This document shows positions 1 through 11,396 of a DNA stretch of 64,000 nt, piece by piece. Under the pieces are notes generated by a model that searched no databases, was not told where the DNA came from, and saw only the letters and a list, made by a program, of their open reading frames with translations. Position 1 is the stretch's first letter, and each line of letters starts with the position of its first letter. This DNA is from Laccaria trichodermophora (Eukaryota > Basidiomycota > Agaricomycetes > Agaricales > Hydnangiaceae): positions 124,001-188,000 of the forward strand of contig JACTVC010000035.1 in NCBI GenBank assembly GCA_018417955.1, given 5' to 3'. The translations under genes were made by a program, and so were the position numbers.

Positions 1-3000
1 ACCCTGACGAGTTGTTCGGTGTATTTCTTGTTGATGTCTTTGAACTCCTTGAAATCACTCTCCAAGGACCGTAGCTGCGACTTCTGTGAGCTAAGTTCTC
101 CTGCTAGGTGGTTGTACTAGACCACTAAATTAGTTAAGCTCATGCTTTGTAAAGGGGGTTTAAACTCGCAGCAGTGTGAAGTCCGTTTTCTTTCTCTTTG
201 GCAGGGCCCCACTGGTTAGCAAAGTTCCTCCGCGCTTTAGCAGCCTCTTCCATGTCGCAGGAGTCGATCTCAGTCTGTGTATTTTGAATATCCTTCGCGA
301 GCTTGCGTATACGGAGGTTCTCTCTTAAACTCGCCACGGATGCACCACTCTCGTTGATCTCCTTTTCAAGGTTTCCAACAACTTCCCGGATGGAGTCAAT
401 CTTTTCGGTCAGTTCTGCAATTTCTGCATCGGAGTTCTCGATTTTGGTTCCGCACTCCTCCAAATCCCGACCTCGCTTCTCCTTCACATATCTAGACGAA
501 GGGTTACACTACATGTCCAGCGTGATTGCAAGAAGAGACAGTGCGCACCTCTCGACACTCTTGTTCATTGATTGGAGCTTGTCCACACTGATATTTAACT
601 CCTGTGAAAGCCGCTGCGCATGAGAAATCTTGGAGTTGATGTCCGCCAAGACTTCGCGTTGCTCATTTTGAAGAGCTTCAATAGGTGCTTCGGCCTCCAA
701 AATCTTCCCATCAATGTCCTGGGCAGGTCGGTCAGGATTGATCTCGGAAAGCAAGCCCTCGCTTACCTTCAGCTGTGCTGTGAACAAGACAACGTCACTT
801 TTCATTTTCACAGCCTGTTCCTCGAGGTTGTTCTTTTCGCGGATTTCGCTAAGCAAGTCGCGTTCCTTCAGTTCCATTTGGTGTAGGCTCGTTTCATGCG
901 TGCGAACAACGTTATTCTGGCGATCACGCTCTGCTGTGATACTCCCCCTGTCCAAAGTGACCTGACGTCTGGATGTTTCGTTGGCTCATATGAAGGCTGT
1001 TAGTAAATGTGTAGCTTACAACTCTTTGACGACCGCGTCAAGTTCCAGTTGGATGTCATCCGTAGTTTTTGTTGTTCCTGTGGCAGCTAGGGTTCGCTCG
1101 ATGTCACTCGCAATTTCTTCTGCCCTCTTGATTTCCTTCTGTAGTCGGGACACTGTCAATGCGTGTTGTTTGAGGGTGAGAACATCCTTCAGCTGTCGTT
1201 TGACGGTTTCCAGCTCATCGACAGCCTGGCAAGGAAGGAAAAGACATGAGCATGAGAGCGAGATACAACGGTGAATACACCCACTTCCTCGGCACGACTA
1301 CTTATTGCTGGATGGTCTGCTTCGAGGCGCTTGATCTCTTCCTCCATAGCGGGCAACTCTTTCGCCTTGAGCTGGTCTCGTGTAGCCTGTACTGGCGTGA
1401 GGCTTTGCAGTCTCGCGAGTTCACCTTCCCACTCAGCCAGTTCAGCCTTGTTGTGGTCGATGGCCTTGTCCGACGTTTTCTTCATCATGTCATTGAGCTA
1501 CAAGGCGTGCTCTGAGCCCATAAATCCGTTCGTGAGGCTTGAAACGTACATATTTCTCGAAAACAACTATCTCCTGATCGTTGAGGTGACGGTTACATAC
1601 AGTACAAGACTTCTTTTGCTGGCCAGCTTTGAGAAGGGACTTGTAGACTGAGCTAGTACCGAGCATAGTACCTGCCAGACTGATAGTCAAATAACATCAG
1701 CCTAGATATATCAGCAAAGGGATGAGTTCATTCACTCTTTTCTATGATTGTATTCGTCGTTAGCTTCTTTGAGTGCTTCCTGGAGGGTCCCGTGTTCGAA
1801 ACCATCCTTCAGTTTTCGTTCCAAGGCTGTAAAAAGGCACATAAGATGGACAGGTCGAAGCGGAATTGCTGCTCACCCTTCAACTCAGCTTTTTTCGTCT
1901 TAAGTTGTTCTTTCAGATTCGTCAATGTTGCACTTGACTTTTGGAGGTTAGCATTAGCAGCAGTAACGTTGTTCTCCAAATCGGCTTGGCTTCCTTCTTT
2001 TTCGCTATCACATTATATTAGCGTCAACATAAATGGGATTGATAACAAGAAAAGCATACAGAAGGAGTGCATCTATATCATGCTCAATCGTTTCCAGCGT
2101 TAAGTCTCTTTCCGCGAGTTTGCGGAATTTGATATTGGCAGTGTCGAGGCTAATTATCGTTTATTTCAGTACAAGTTGGCCATTCCTTATTGCCATGCTC
2201 ACACTGTTTTGATCTCCGTGTTCTTGCTCTTGATTTCTTTTCTCGTCAGATCCAACTTGGCCCTTGAATCGGCCTGCAAGCTCAACTTGCGAATCTCTCC
2301 ACTAAGATTTTCCCGCTCTTCTTCCAACGATCTTGCTTTCTCTGTCTTCTCAGCTAAACGCGAATCGTAATCTGCCGAACGAATGTCATTCTTGAGTTTC
2401 TCAACACGAGTCTTCTTTTCTTCGACGTCCCCTTGTAAAGTACGTAAATCGGACGATAACGTTTGTTGATCTTCCAGGCGACGTTCAGCAGAATTTATTG
2501 AAGATTGCAACTCTGCCTGGGTGAGGGTCAAAAATTTGTGGGAAAAAAAAACATTAGGAAAACATACAACGCGAGTACGTAGATTCTCCTTGCGCATCTT
2601 GTGGCTTTGCAGTTCTTGATTGAGATCCATGGTTTGGCGATTGTATTGTTCAGTTTTGCTCCTAAGATCACTCTGGAAAGACGGACAATTATGAGAAACG
2701 TAATGTAGCATTACAAATAGGTGCGCACCTGAAACTTCTCAAACTCTGCCTTTTGCTTACGCTGAACATCACCGAGCCTAGAAAGAAACTCAACCACTTT
2801 TTCCCTTTCGAGCGGTGAGTATTGGTATCCTTTAATGCCATGCTTGTCTCCAGTCTCATGTATGAATTGCTCTCGGTCTGCGATACGGGTCTTTTGTTGC
2901 TGTATATCGGTGACAGGGTAAGCTCAGTTTGCCAAAAATGACGTGAGGACCGACCTCTGCCTCTGCGATCAAACGTCCATGATGTGCAACTAGATCAGTG

Positions 3001-4185
3001 TGCTGTTGTCTGACAGCCGTCAGCTCGTCTTCCAAATCAAGCTTTTTGTCATTCTCCGATTTTTTCTTCTGTTTTTGGGAATTAATATGGTCGTCGAAGT
3101 GTTGTAAACGCGAATTGAGTTCGTCATCGGTCCCTGGTGACGTGTAAACAAAAGACTAAAGTGCACGCGTGTACGTACCTGGAATTTCCGTTATGCTCAG
3201 CTTCGCCTCATTTAGATCGTTTTCCATGCGAAGTTTTGTTGCTTGAAGATTCTCAATCTTGATATACAATTCACGGAATTTGGTGGCATAATCGTAGAAT
3301 TTCTGATTCGCTTCCACCTGGGCATCGTACTGTTGCTTAGTCTCATCATATTCGACCTCCTTCCCGGCAATGGCAGTGTTGAGATCAAGAATGCGACCCT
3401 TCAGCTTATCAGCATGCGACTTTTCGCGCGAAAGCCCAATTAGCCGTTCTTTCTCTGTTTTGAGCTCTGCTACCCGTTCTTTGCGAAGGTTTTTAATCGA
3501 GTCCAATGCTTTCGTATACCTGCTCGAAGAATGAGAAATGGTTTGGGGCCCTTATATAGATCATACCTCGTTGCTTCAAAGATATCGTCAAACTTTTTCT
3601 TGAGAGCAGAGGGTTCAGCAAGTGGCCAGTAAGAATCTTCTTGGTGACAAAAAATGACATTCTCAAGAACAGCCTTAGAAACTCCAAGAAGGTGAGGAAT
3701 TTCAGCGTCCATCTCTGCACACTTGGTGGATATTACCGCTCTCTGCCGCACCCAGCGTTAAAGGGTGTGTCATGGTTGGCAGTGAAACGCCCACTTACCT
3801 TTCCACCCTTTTCCCCAGCACCATCGGCCAAGGCTAATATGCTCTCCAGCGTTTTCATGGTCAACCCGGCGTTCTTCTTAACTGTCACGCTCAAGTTCCT
3901 CACAGCTAGCATGCGGTTCCCGTTGGCTGCATGAAAGCGCAGCTTAACCTGAGCCTTGACCTCCTTCTCGTTTGCCATTTTGGGATCGTGTATGAAAGCA
4001 CCACCACGAGTATTGGGAGGCTGGTCGCCGGTGGTTGCATACTTCAGACATTCAATGATGGTGGTCTTTCCGCTTCCATTATGGCCAACAATAACAGTGA
4101 CAGGTGAAAAGAATTCGATAACAGATATCTGTTTGTCGTCAAATGATCGTATTCCGCGAATTGCGAGTTTGTTCAAGTGCGCCAT
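1..4185 (-). CDS. RAD50: DNA repair ATPase Rad50 (partial, C-terminal end off window)
   Basis: Rad50 is the SMC-like ATPase of the Mre11-Rad50-Nbs1 complex, which tethers and processes DNA double-strand ends. Translation starts at 4185 with [19 protein letters not shown] Walker A motif ([20 protein letters not shown]) lies about 35 residues in, followed by the Q-loop region [14 protein letters not shown] near 3660. Long heptad-rich coiled coil fills the rest. The zinc-hook motif CTVC lies near 1595-1606, about 700 residues into the protein, where Rad50 hooks normally sit. The gene is split by about a dozen short introns. The returning coiled coil runs to base 1, so the Walker B/signature lobe lies outside the window. 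It is divergent from RPS21. Some exon edges are approximate; the identity is secure. Confidence 0.95.
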
Positions 4186-4726
4186 GATGAAGATGGCACC
4201 TGGTAGTCGAGTCACGACTCAGGACGCGACTTGTCACATCATAGCGGACGTGACCCGTGACCCATGACCCGTGACACCTTCAAGTCTTATCTTCGCCTCG
4301 CCTCCCCCAAATACTGTATAATCGACCCACAATCTCCCACAATGCCCCTCCTCTCTAGATAAATCTCTACTCAATTGTGGAGCCAACGCCACTGAAGAGA
4401 AATGTATCAATAATGACTTCCACGGACGGCACTGATTATTGCCTTTCAGTCAAGCGCGAATATTGTAAGGAAGAAGATGACTTTCATGAGCGCTTTTGTT
4501 TTACGAACTCCATGCAACCCATAACCATCAGGATATGTTTTATGAGGGTCTCAACTTGGTCTTAACTATATCCAAAGGCAGGTACGGTATACGTGCTAGA
4601 TAGTGGCAGTGTCATTTGTTTGTATATGTGCTGCAACAGCGTCCAAAACTGTATAGTTTTCGGCAAGGTCTCCCACGCCTCGAGTAAGTGCACCAATCAT
4701 CACCTCAAGCATTCTTCAACAACAAA
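4186..4726. promoter_or_regulatory. Divergent intergenic region RAD50 / RPS21
   Basis: These 541 bp separate two divergently transcribed genes and must hold both promoters. Short repeats of a TGACCCGTGAC-like word lie at about 4250-4275, just upstream of the RAD50 start. Open frames here are short and match no family I recognise. A 5'UTR intron for RPS21 is possible but cannot be proven. Confidence 0.4.
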
Positions 4727-5152
4727 ATGGAAAACGACTCAGTCAGTGCTGCGATTTTGAAATTTGGTGCAACAGCTGAAAATTGTATTCTTTATACAGG
4801 GCATTCTCGTCGATCTCTATGTTCCCCGCAAGTGCGCGGCGACCAGTGCGTTTCAAACCGTTCACTCCATCTCTGAGTGAAAGTGTAATGAATTTTCAGA
4901 CCGATTGATCACTTCGAAGGATCATGCCTCTGTGCAACTTAGCATTGTTGACGTCGACGCAAACGGCCGCGCTTTGAGCACCTCAACAACTTTCGCGCTA
5001 TGTGGTCAGGTTAGATCTCAGGGAGAGAGCGATGACTCAATCAACCGACTGGCCACAAAAGCAGGACGTGAGTGTGATGCATACTTTCTTTGTCTTTCAT
5101 TCTATTGACATTCTTGTTAGTTCTCCGCAATGTGTGGTCATACCAAAAGTAA
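4727..5152 (+). CDS. RPS21: 40S ribosomal protein S21 (eS21)
   Basis: This is the small-subunit ribosomal protein eS21, needed for 18S rRNA maturation and 40S assembly. Four exons join in phase at 4727-4741, 4800-4845, 4900-5067 and 5121-5152. The product begins [20 protein letters not shown], continues [13 protein letters not shown] and DANGRAL, then [15 protein letters not shown], and ends [10 protein letters not shown]. This is about 87 residues, the usual length, and collinear with yeast Rps21. The first exon is only 15 nt, so gene finders that require long exons will miss the start. The introns are 52-58 nt. RAD50 is divergent upstream and HNT3 follows in the same direction. Confidence 0.95.
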
Positions 5153-5680
5153 TTGTTAGATATCACGGGGATCCATGTACGACGCGCTATCCTATTCATT
5201 TCTCTGACGCACTCTACTTCATGCCATGAGGAGTTTAAATCTGGGTTCGGTTCTACGATTTGGCTGACCTAACGGTGTTCAACGACTTTCTTGTCTGAAA
5301 GTGTGATTTCCTACACCGCCAATTGGGAAAACGTGGCGTGAAGTCTGCACAATGCCACCGTATTTTTGGAACATGGGCCGATGTGAAGAAAGCTGACAGT
5401 CAACGCGCAAAATTTAGACACTGTGGTGCCAGCGACGTGGGTTTAGACCGATGGATTGTCCAAGCATAATATTTCCTCACTTTTCACCGTGGGTCATATC
5501 TCGAACGCGTGTAACCCCTTGCGATGGTCATGGATTTCGACATCTTATCCAAGCCCAAATAATTGAGATGTGCTTCCTTTTCTTGGTATATGCCTTTAAA
5601 ACCTCGATGGAGCACGTATATGACTCATTATACATTATAATTGACCCTGACCCTCAACTTCACACTGACATACTGCAATA
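5153..5680. other. Intergenic region, no gene seen
   Basis: This stretch holds the RPS21 3'UTR and the HNT3 promoter. Only short ORFs are present (for example 5451-5681), with no recognisable motif, no intron structure and no RNA gene. Confidence 0.5.
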
Positions 5681-6478
5681 ATGGCTAACTTGGGCATATT
5701 ACGAACATACGCGCTGAAGGATCCAGCGAGCTTACCTCCCTCTGTTCTCTTCCACCATTCCGCAAAATCTCTTACACTCTTTGATGCTTTTCCTAAATCA
5801 ATCTTTCATTTCCTAATCCTTCCTCGTGTCACAGAGTCGTCCTTAACCGCCTCAGAGCTCAGTAGTCTCAAGTCTTTGCTGAAATGCGACAAAGACAAAG
5901 CGAAAGAAGTGATTCTTACATTGAAGGAAGATGCCGCGGCTCTCAAGCAAGATATTGAAGCGGAAATGATGCAACGTTATGGATTCAAGTGGGGCATCTG
6001 GACTGGGTTTCATGCAGCGCCATCGATGGAGTAGGTGTCGCCATAAACCAATCTGAACGCGGTCTAACGACAGTAATGACAGACATCTACATCTGCATGT
6101 CATCTCCGCAGATCTCTCTTCAGACAAGATGAAAAACAAGAAACACTACAACTCTTTCCACCCCAAGCTAGGCTTTTTCCTCGACGTTGATGAAGTACTG
6201 TCCTGGTTTGATGCAGATCCCGGATTCTTTTCCAGCGTATGACCATCCTTCATCCTATGTCGACAACCCATGCTAAACTTGGGATGCAGATGGCGACACT
6301 AAAAGCCAGTGAATATGAACCAATTCTGAAAGAAGACCTATCTTGTTTCCGGTGCCATTCACATCAGAAGAACATGCCTACACTCAAAGCGCATCTACAG
6401 GAAGAGTGGAATAAGTTGGAGAAGAAGGCAGCGAAACGTACCGAAAACGAAAATGTCATATCAGACGGTGGAGTATAA
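5681..6478 (+). CDS. HNT3: Aprataxin-like protein (HIT domain plus zinc finger)
   Basis: Aprataxin removes AMP left on 5' DNA ends by abortive ligation, acting in single-strand break repair. Three exons (5681-6030, 6083-6236, 6290-6478) give about 230 residues. The N-terminal HIT-like half contains KSIFHFLILPR. After the first intron the catalytic histidine triad appears as HLHLHVIS, followed by MKNKKHYNSF and FFLDVDEVLSWF, both typical of fungal Hnt3. The C-terminus carries a CxxC zinc-finger half (LSCFRCHSHQ) and HL residues 20 positions on, then a basic tail. The ATG at 5681 is the first in frame and gives the expected N-terminus. There is no forkhead-associated domain, as is normal for fungal Hnt3. 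Confidence 0.92.
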
Positions 6479-6685
6479 TTCAAGAACAGCGACGTTTTCT
6501 GTAAAAGAATACAGTTTCATATGTAGACCAGTACTCAAGCCTCAGGTCCGATGAAGGTCCGGTTGCCTGCATCCTAGAACTTCAATGTGAATCGTCCGTG
6601 GCTTGCACAAAGTGGCTGTTTGGCAACTGGAAACAAGCCAAATAATAGGAATTTCTTAACTCAATCCCTTGCCCAATCCACGTCG

Positions 6686-7484
6686 ATGTTATCACTGGCC
6701 AGAACAGCTGCCAGGCGCATTAATAGAGTCCCCGCTCGCTCGTTTGCGGAAATTGTTTCAGTAGGGCAAAATGCGCCGTCAACCTCCTCCGAGAACGTCG
6801 TTCCTACCAATGGTCACTCCAACCGCTTCCAGAGAATACCAGTTCGAGAGGATCACGGTCTTTACGCGTTTTTCAGAAGAAAAAGCGGCGATGACCTTGA
6901 GGGGGATGCAAGATATGAAACTTTCGAGTCCCCGGATAGTGGTCAAGTCATGACTGGTAAGCTCTCCTTGGAGGTTTACGACACGTTCGGTACTCAAAAT
7001 GGTGGTTAGGAAGGGCCTGGAAGGCTTCAGAACTACGATTAAAGAGCTTCAAAGACCTTCATACGTTATGGTACGTGACTTTGAGGGAGAGGAATCTGCT
7101 AGCTACGCAGAAGGAGGAAGTCAGGCGGCTGGGGGTTACATATGAACCCATGCAGGTGTCGCAAGACAAGGTACACAGCGTAAGTCTTGTTACACTTTCA
7201 ATCATGCGCTGTGTCTTTCTTACTCAGCCTACAAGTGCCTCAAAACTATGGGACGAATCAAGGCGGTGATTAACGAGAGGCGTCGGGCATACCTCGAGGC
7301 CCTCAAACTTTTTGAAGAAGAAAAGGACAAGCAGGATGACCGTGTGTTGCTAGAACTGCAAAACACTGAGCTTGAGGAGGCAGCGGAGAAGTATAGGGCG
7401 AAGAAGGTTGAGATTAGGCATCGGAGACGGCTGCTACGAAAGACCGCTGTACAGGAGGTAAAGCAAGAGGAGATAAAAGCTTAG
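6686..7484 (+). CDS. Mitochondrial large-subunit ribosomal protein uL29m (MRPL4/MRPL47 family)
   Basis: This is a mitoribosome large-subunit protein. The start at 6686 gives a basic presequence ([20 protein letters not shown]), then GLYAFFRRK. After a first intron (donor at 6957) comes the family signature [20 protein letters not shown] followed by [14 protein letters not shown]. The third exon encodes [15 protein letters not shown] and a charged helical tail ending at 7484. The second intron (donor GTAAGT at 7162) is awkward: the obvious acceptor at 7225-7227 is out of phase with KTMGRIK, while AAG at 7233-7235 restores the frame, so that junction is uncertain. The SDHAF1 gene ends 57 bp downstream, in tail-to-tail orientation. 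Confidence 0.9.
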
Positions 7485-7541
7485 ACGAATGGTGTCATAT
7501 CCAGTGCAATTCGATGCCGTCGCGACTGAATAACCATGATA

Positions 7542-7943
7542 TTAATTGCTTAGGCCTCCATCTGATAGTCTCTCTATAAGTGTTGCCTGCGGGCTCGCGC
7601 CTTCCCTTGTTTTCCATCTGTCTTGCCATTGAAGCATTTCCGAAGAAACCCAAACATCCTTAACCGCATCGTCTTCGTACATCTCGATTTGCCTAGTCCC
7701 CTTTCGAAGAAGATGTTCAATAGCGCTCACGTTTCGAGGAGATATCGCTGATGCATTGGCGTGGAAGGTGTACCGAAGAACAAGAAGAAATTTTGGCTGT
7801 GTTAATGGAGGTTTCGTCCTCACCATCCGGAGTGCCCTGTAGTATTAGAATTAGTGTCGACCCAAACGACATTGATTGAGCTCTTGCCGTCTATACAGTG
7901 ATAAAACATCTTTTTGTAGGCCAGACCTGCCAGTGAGAGCCAT
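7542..7943 (-). CDS. SDHAF1: Succinate dehydrogenase assembly factor 1, LYR protein
   Basis: SDHAF1 (Sdh6 in yeast) is a small mitochondrial matrix LYR protein that helps deliver Fe-S clusters to the SDHB subunit of complex II. Two exons (7888-7943 and 7542-7836) encode about 116 residues starting MALTGRSGLQKDVLSLYRR. The LYR motif falls at the end of exon 1. Exon 2 continues ALRMVRTKPP, then SPRNVSAIEHLLRKG and RQIEMYEDDAVKDVWVS, all characteristic. The intron (7837-7887, 51 nt) starts with GCAAGAG and ends CTACAG: a GC-AG intron, required to rebuild SLYRRALRMVRTKP exactly. No GT donor keeps the LYR motif. The C-terminus is somewhat longer than in animal SDHAF1, which is common in fungi. Confidence 0.92.
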
Positions 7944-8382
7944 ATCGTTTATTTGGCAGCGCCCACCAGAACCAAATAGGCCGAGAGGACCGCGAAACGT
8001 CCATGAGGCTTCGAGATGGTCTTGGCAACCCGTGATAACACGAACGGTGTTTCTTCCGCTGGACCATTCAAATGCTCCTCTACTTGTAAACTGAAATGTC
8101 GACTTATTAGGCGCTTGGATTGCACAAGAAATTTACTAAGTATAACAAGGCTTTTTGAGCTATGCCTTTTCGAGGCAGCAGCGGAAGACGTTCACATCGA
8201 CGTCGAATGCCAAGCGATAACAATATCCCTGCATCCGGTCCCTGATGCTCCATTCATGAGAATCATAACTCCCAGGCAGTTTTCACCCGCGCCTGTTTCT
8301 CTTTTCCGCGCTCACTTTCTTTATCATCTGAACAGCTTTTCAGCTGACCTTCCTTTCCTTTCGTTTGCGTTTCATATCCACA
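7944..8382. other. Divergent intergenic region, no gene seen
   Basis: About 440 bp separate the SDHAF1 start from the next plus-strand gene. Overlapping small ORFs are present, but none shows motifs or splice-supported extension. Presumably it contains two promoters. Confidence 0.4.
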
Positions 8383-9557
8383 ATGTCACAAAATATCACA
8401 GTCCTCGTCGATGATCAAGACAGCCGCATCAATTATCTCTGTCCTTCACTGAAGCAGGTTGTCGCTGGCTCTTATTCCAACAATACATGGACCACTATCC
8501 AGAGCGCTGATTGCAGCAATGGATGGTTTGAATACGTCTTTTACGGTGCGTTGTTCTCCTATTGAACTTCTGCTCCTCGCTCAACGCGAAACATAGGCAC
8601 GGGCGTTCACATCGCTGCCTCCGTTGCTCACCCCACTCAGGACGTCTCTGTAAAGCTTGACGATGGTCAATTCGTCGCTCAACCTGGGAACGGACATTAT
8701 GACTCCCCCGTTCTGGCCGACGGGCGCCATACAGTCACTTATGCCATTGGCAATGTCAGCCTCGTTCCTGTCTTCGACTACCTCACCGTGGATGCAGGTC
8801 CCTCAACCCCATTGAATGGAAGCACCTTGATCGTTGACGATTCCGACACTGCCATTAAATATAGCGCTGGTTGGACCACCAATCCACCCCATCCACTTTC
8901 TTTTGATTACTCCACCTCTCTGTATAAAAATACTACACACTGGAGCTCCGCAGTTGGCGATACTCTTGAATTCAAGTTCACAGGTTCGTATTTCCGATAC
9001 CTTCCACACGCTCAAAAAGGCTCATGACGTCTCAGGAACCTCTGTTTCTGTTTTCGGTCTTTTTTCTAATATCTCAGCGGGCGGGAATATCTCAGCAACT
9101 TACTCTATCGATGGAAATTCGACAACACGATTCGTTCCCCAGGGATCGTTCGACTCCGTGCCCATGACGCAGCTCTTCCATGCCGACCTGCAGGCGGGAA
9201 ACCATACGCTGTTCGTAAACGTCACGAGCATTACATCGCCCAGAGCACTCGGGATTGATTTCATCGCGTACAATTCATCTGTTACTAGCGTCGCTGCCCT
9301 TCCTGGGTATACTCAAACCCCTGCACAAGCCGCCGCGACCAGCCACCACTCTTCTGCATCCTCGTCGATGCACGCATGGGCAATAACCGCGATAGTTCTT
9401 GGGGTTGTCTTAGTTTTGGGTCTCCTCCTTGGTGGCGTTCTCTTTGCCCGGCGCCGCCGTGCGAGGCGTACGGAAGAGAATGTAAGTGACCTTGTTTTAC
9501 ACGAGTCTTATCTCACTCATCTCGGTCTAGGGTCTTCGACGGGGACTCAAGTTCTAA
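8383..9557 (+). CDS. Single-pass membrane protein with beta-rich ectodomain
   Basis: I do not recognise a characterised orthologue, but the architecture is common in Agaricomycetes. Four exons (8383-8545, 8597-8993, 9036-9481, about 9531-9557) encode roughly 343 residues. The first 280 residues are rich in Asn, Ser and Thr, with many N-glycosylation sequons and two similar blocks that each open with a V-DD-x3-I element (VLVDDQDSRINY and LIVDDSDTAIKYS), suggesting two beta-sandwich modules. Then comes a Ser/Ala/His linker, one hydrophobic helix (AIVLGVVLVLGLLLGGVLFA) and an Arg-rich stop-transfer segment (RRRRARR). There is no clear N-terminal signal peptide. The last exon is short (GLRRGLKF) and its acceptor is less certain. 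Function unknown, perhaps a cell-surface sensor or wall-associated protein. Confidence 0.8.
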
Positions 9558-9984
9558 ACATGCGCTGTCGGCGCCAACGGTAACGATTATTACGACTGAT
9601 AAAACGCACTATCCCTTGCCTACCACCGTCATTTCCCAATTTCTCTTTCTCCATTTGCTCTCGATCTGCACATTTTGATTACTGTAAATTCTTCACCACG
9701 ACCAACTTTTCTGCCTGTGGCTGAAATTGTAGTCTGTTCTGACTGTAACCTTCTTGTATATCTGAACTCTATCTGAACCCTACTTTTATATATGTATCCT
9801 ACGTATTATTGCACTGATATGCCGAGATGTGCAGCCAGCGGAGCCTGGACACACAGTACTCATGAATACTCACATGACACCTCTCAACACTCGCCACTTG
9901 TCAATTGCCTCCGACGTTCCATCCATTTGTGACGATCCTTTCCCAAGGAAACCGGTTCGAGTCTAGTACTCCTTCCATCAAGTC
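9558..9984. other. Intergenic region, no gene seen
   Basis: This is the pyrimidine-rich 3' flank of the membrane-protein gene and the upstream region of the NDUFAF6-like gene. It has no ORF with motifs and no RNA gene. Confidence 0.4.
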
Positions 9985-11163
9985 ATGGCACTACGAATAC
10001 CTCGGGGTACATGCTTCAAAAGGGGAACTTTGCCGCTTTATTTTTCCCTAAAACGCAGCATGAGCAACGATCCCACCATTGGACTGGCAAATCCAGCTGC
10101 ATACTGCAGGGACTTCGTTCGGAAACACGACTACGAGTCGTTTCTTGTGTCACATTTCTACCCCAAGGCGGCACAAGATGGGTACTTCGCGATCAAGGCC
10201 TTTTCTGTATGTTTTCCCCCTTGCGCGTGACCATCAACTGAGTTTTGCCCGCACTGTGGCAACGGACATAGGTCGAATTGGCGACAGTGCAAGACAACGT
10301 GTCAAACGCGATGATTGGCCAGATGAGGATGGTCTTTTGGAGAGACGCTTTAAAGGCGATAGCTGATGTGCGTATTTACGCCCTAAACGAAAAAAGGGTC
10401 CTGAATTCACTGACGTAGGGTAGACCCCCGAAACATCCGATTGCGCTTGCGCTGTACGAGGCCTCTCAACGCGCCAATCTACCTGCATACCATCTAAGAC
10501 GGATGATTGATGCACGGGTAAGTTGATGATCAGGTGGTACGATTTCAGCCTCTAACTTTTGGGGGACAGGACGCAGAGCTACATACGCCATCACACCTCA
10601 CAATAGACTCGGTAACATCGCATGCTGAATCTACGTCAAGCACGGTGCTTTACCTATTGCTTTCGATGCTCTCGGTAAGTTCGTCTGCCCTCTCTCATGC
10701 CGCATCCCACCTCGGCGCGGCACAAACGATTTCTACGCTCCTCCGTGCTCTCCCATACCATGCGAAAAAAGGAGAGATGATCATTCCTGCTGAGATCACG
10801 GCGAAGCACGGAGTGAAGCAGGAGGAGGTTTTTCGGCGAGGACCTGAAGCTCACGGGATTGAAGAGGCGGTATTTGAGTTTGCGACGCTTGCGAACGATC
10901 ATTTGATTACAGCGCGAGATATGCTCAAGGAAGAGGGCATGGGAGGACTAGTGCCAGCTCGAGCGATGCCAGTGTTTCTTTCTGGGGTGAGTGGGGTTTT
11001 GCGTTATGCGCGGTATCACTAATTGAGTTGACAGGTTCTGGTAGCGAACTATCTCGGGCGACTTGAGAAGGCGAATTTTAACGCGTTTGAAACTCGACTG
11101 GTGGTCAGAGATTGGAAGCTTGCATGGCAGATATGGAGGAGTTACTATATTCGGAGGTTCTAG
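9985..11163 (+). CDS. NDUFAF6-like complex I assembly factor (squalene/phytoene synthase fold)
   Basis: This belongs to the squalene/phytoene-synthase-like family whose mitochondrial member NDUFAF6 helps assemble respiratory complex I. Five exons join in phase (9985-10206, 10272-10367, 10419-10517, 10570-10986, 11035-11163). The N-terminus is basic, as expected for import. Family motifs follow: YCRDFVRKHDYESFLVSHFY, IGQMRMVFWRDALKAIADG, then HAESTSSTVLYLLLSML and HAASHLGAAQTISTLLRALP. The C-terminus has NYLGRLEKANFNAF and ends WQIWRSYYIRRF. Family members of this type lack prenyl-synthase activity, and I see no intact pair of DxxxD motifs. The neighbourhood also contains uL29m and SDHAF1 genes. 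Confidence 0.9.
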
Positions 11164-11396
11164 ATTAATTTCCGCATTTGGTAGTCGATTGACTAAAATA
11201 ATCAAACTCCGATCCCGATCTCAGAATGTGCTAAATCTTTCCTAAATGGAGAGATTCTGAGCGATTTGGTCACGAGAATCTCACAACTTCAGACGGCCAC
11301 CACCCAGCTTTCATCCAAACCACCCACCGTCGCCAATCACACCGACAACACCCGTCGACTCGTCGTGTCTCCTCGGCTTCACCGCCGTCCGTCACC
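11164..11396. other. Intergenic region, no gene seen
   Basis: This is a short spacer between the NDUFAF6-like gene and the F-box gene, both on the plus strand. The second half is CA/CC-rich, typical of a fungal core promoter and 5'UTR. Confidence 0.35.
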
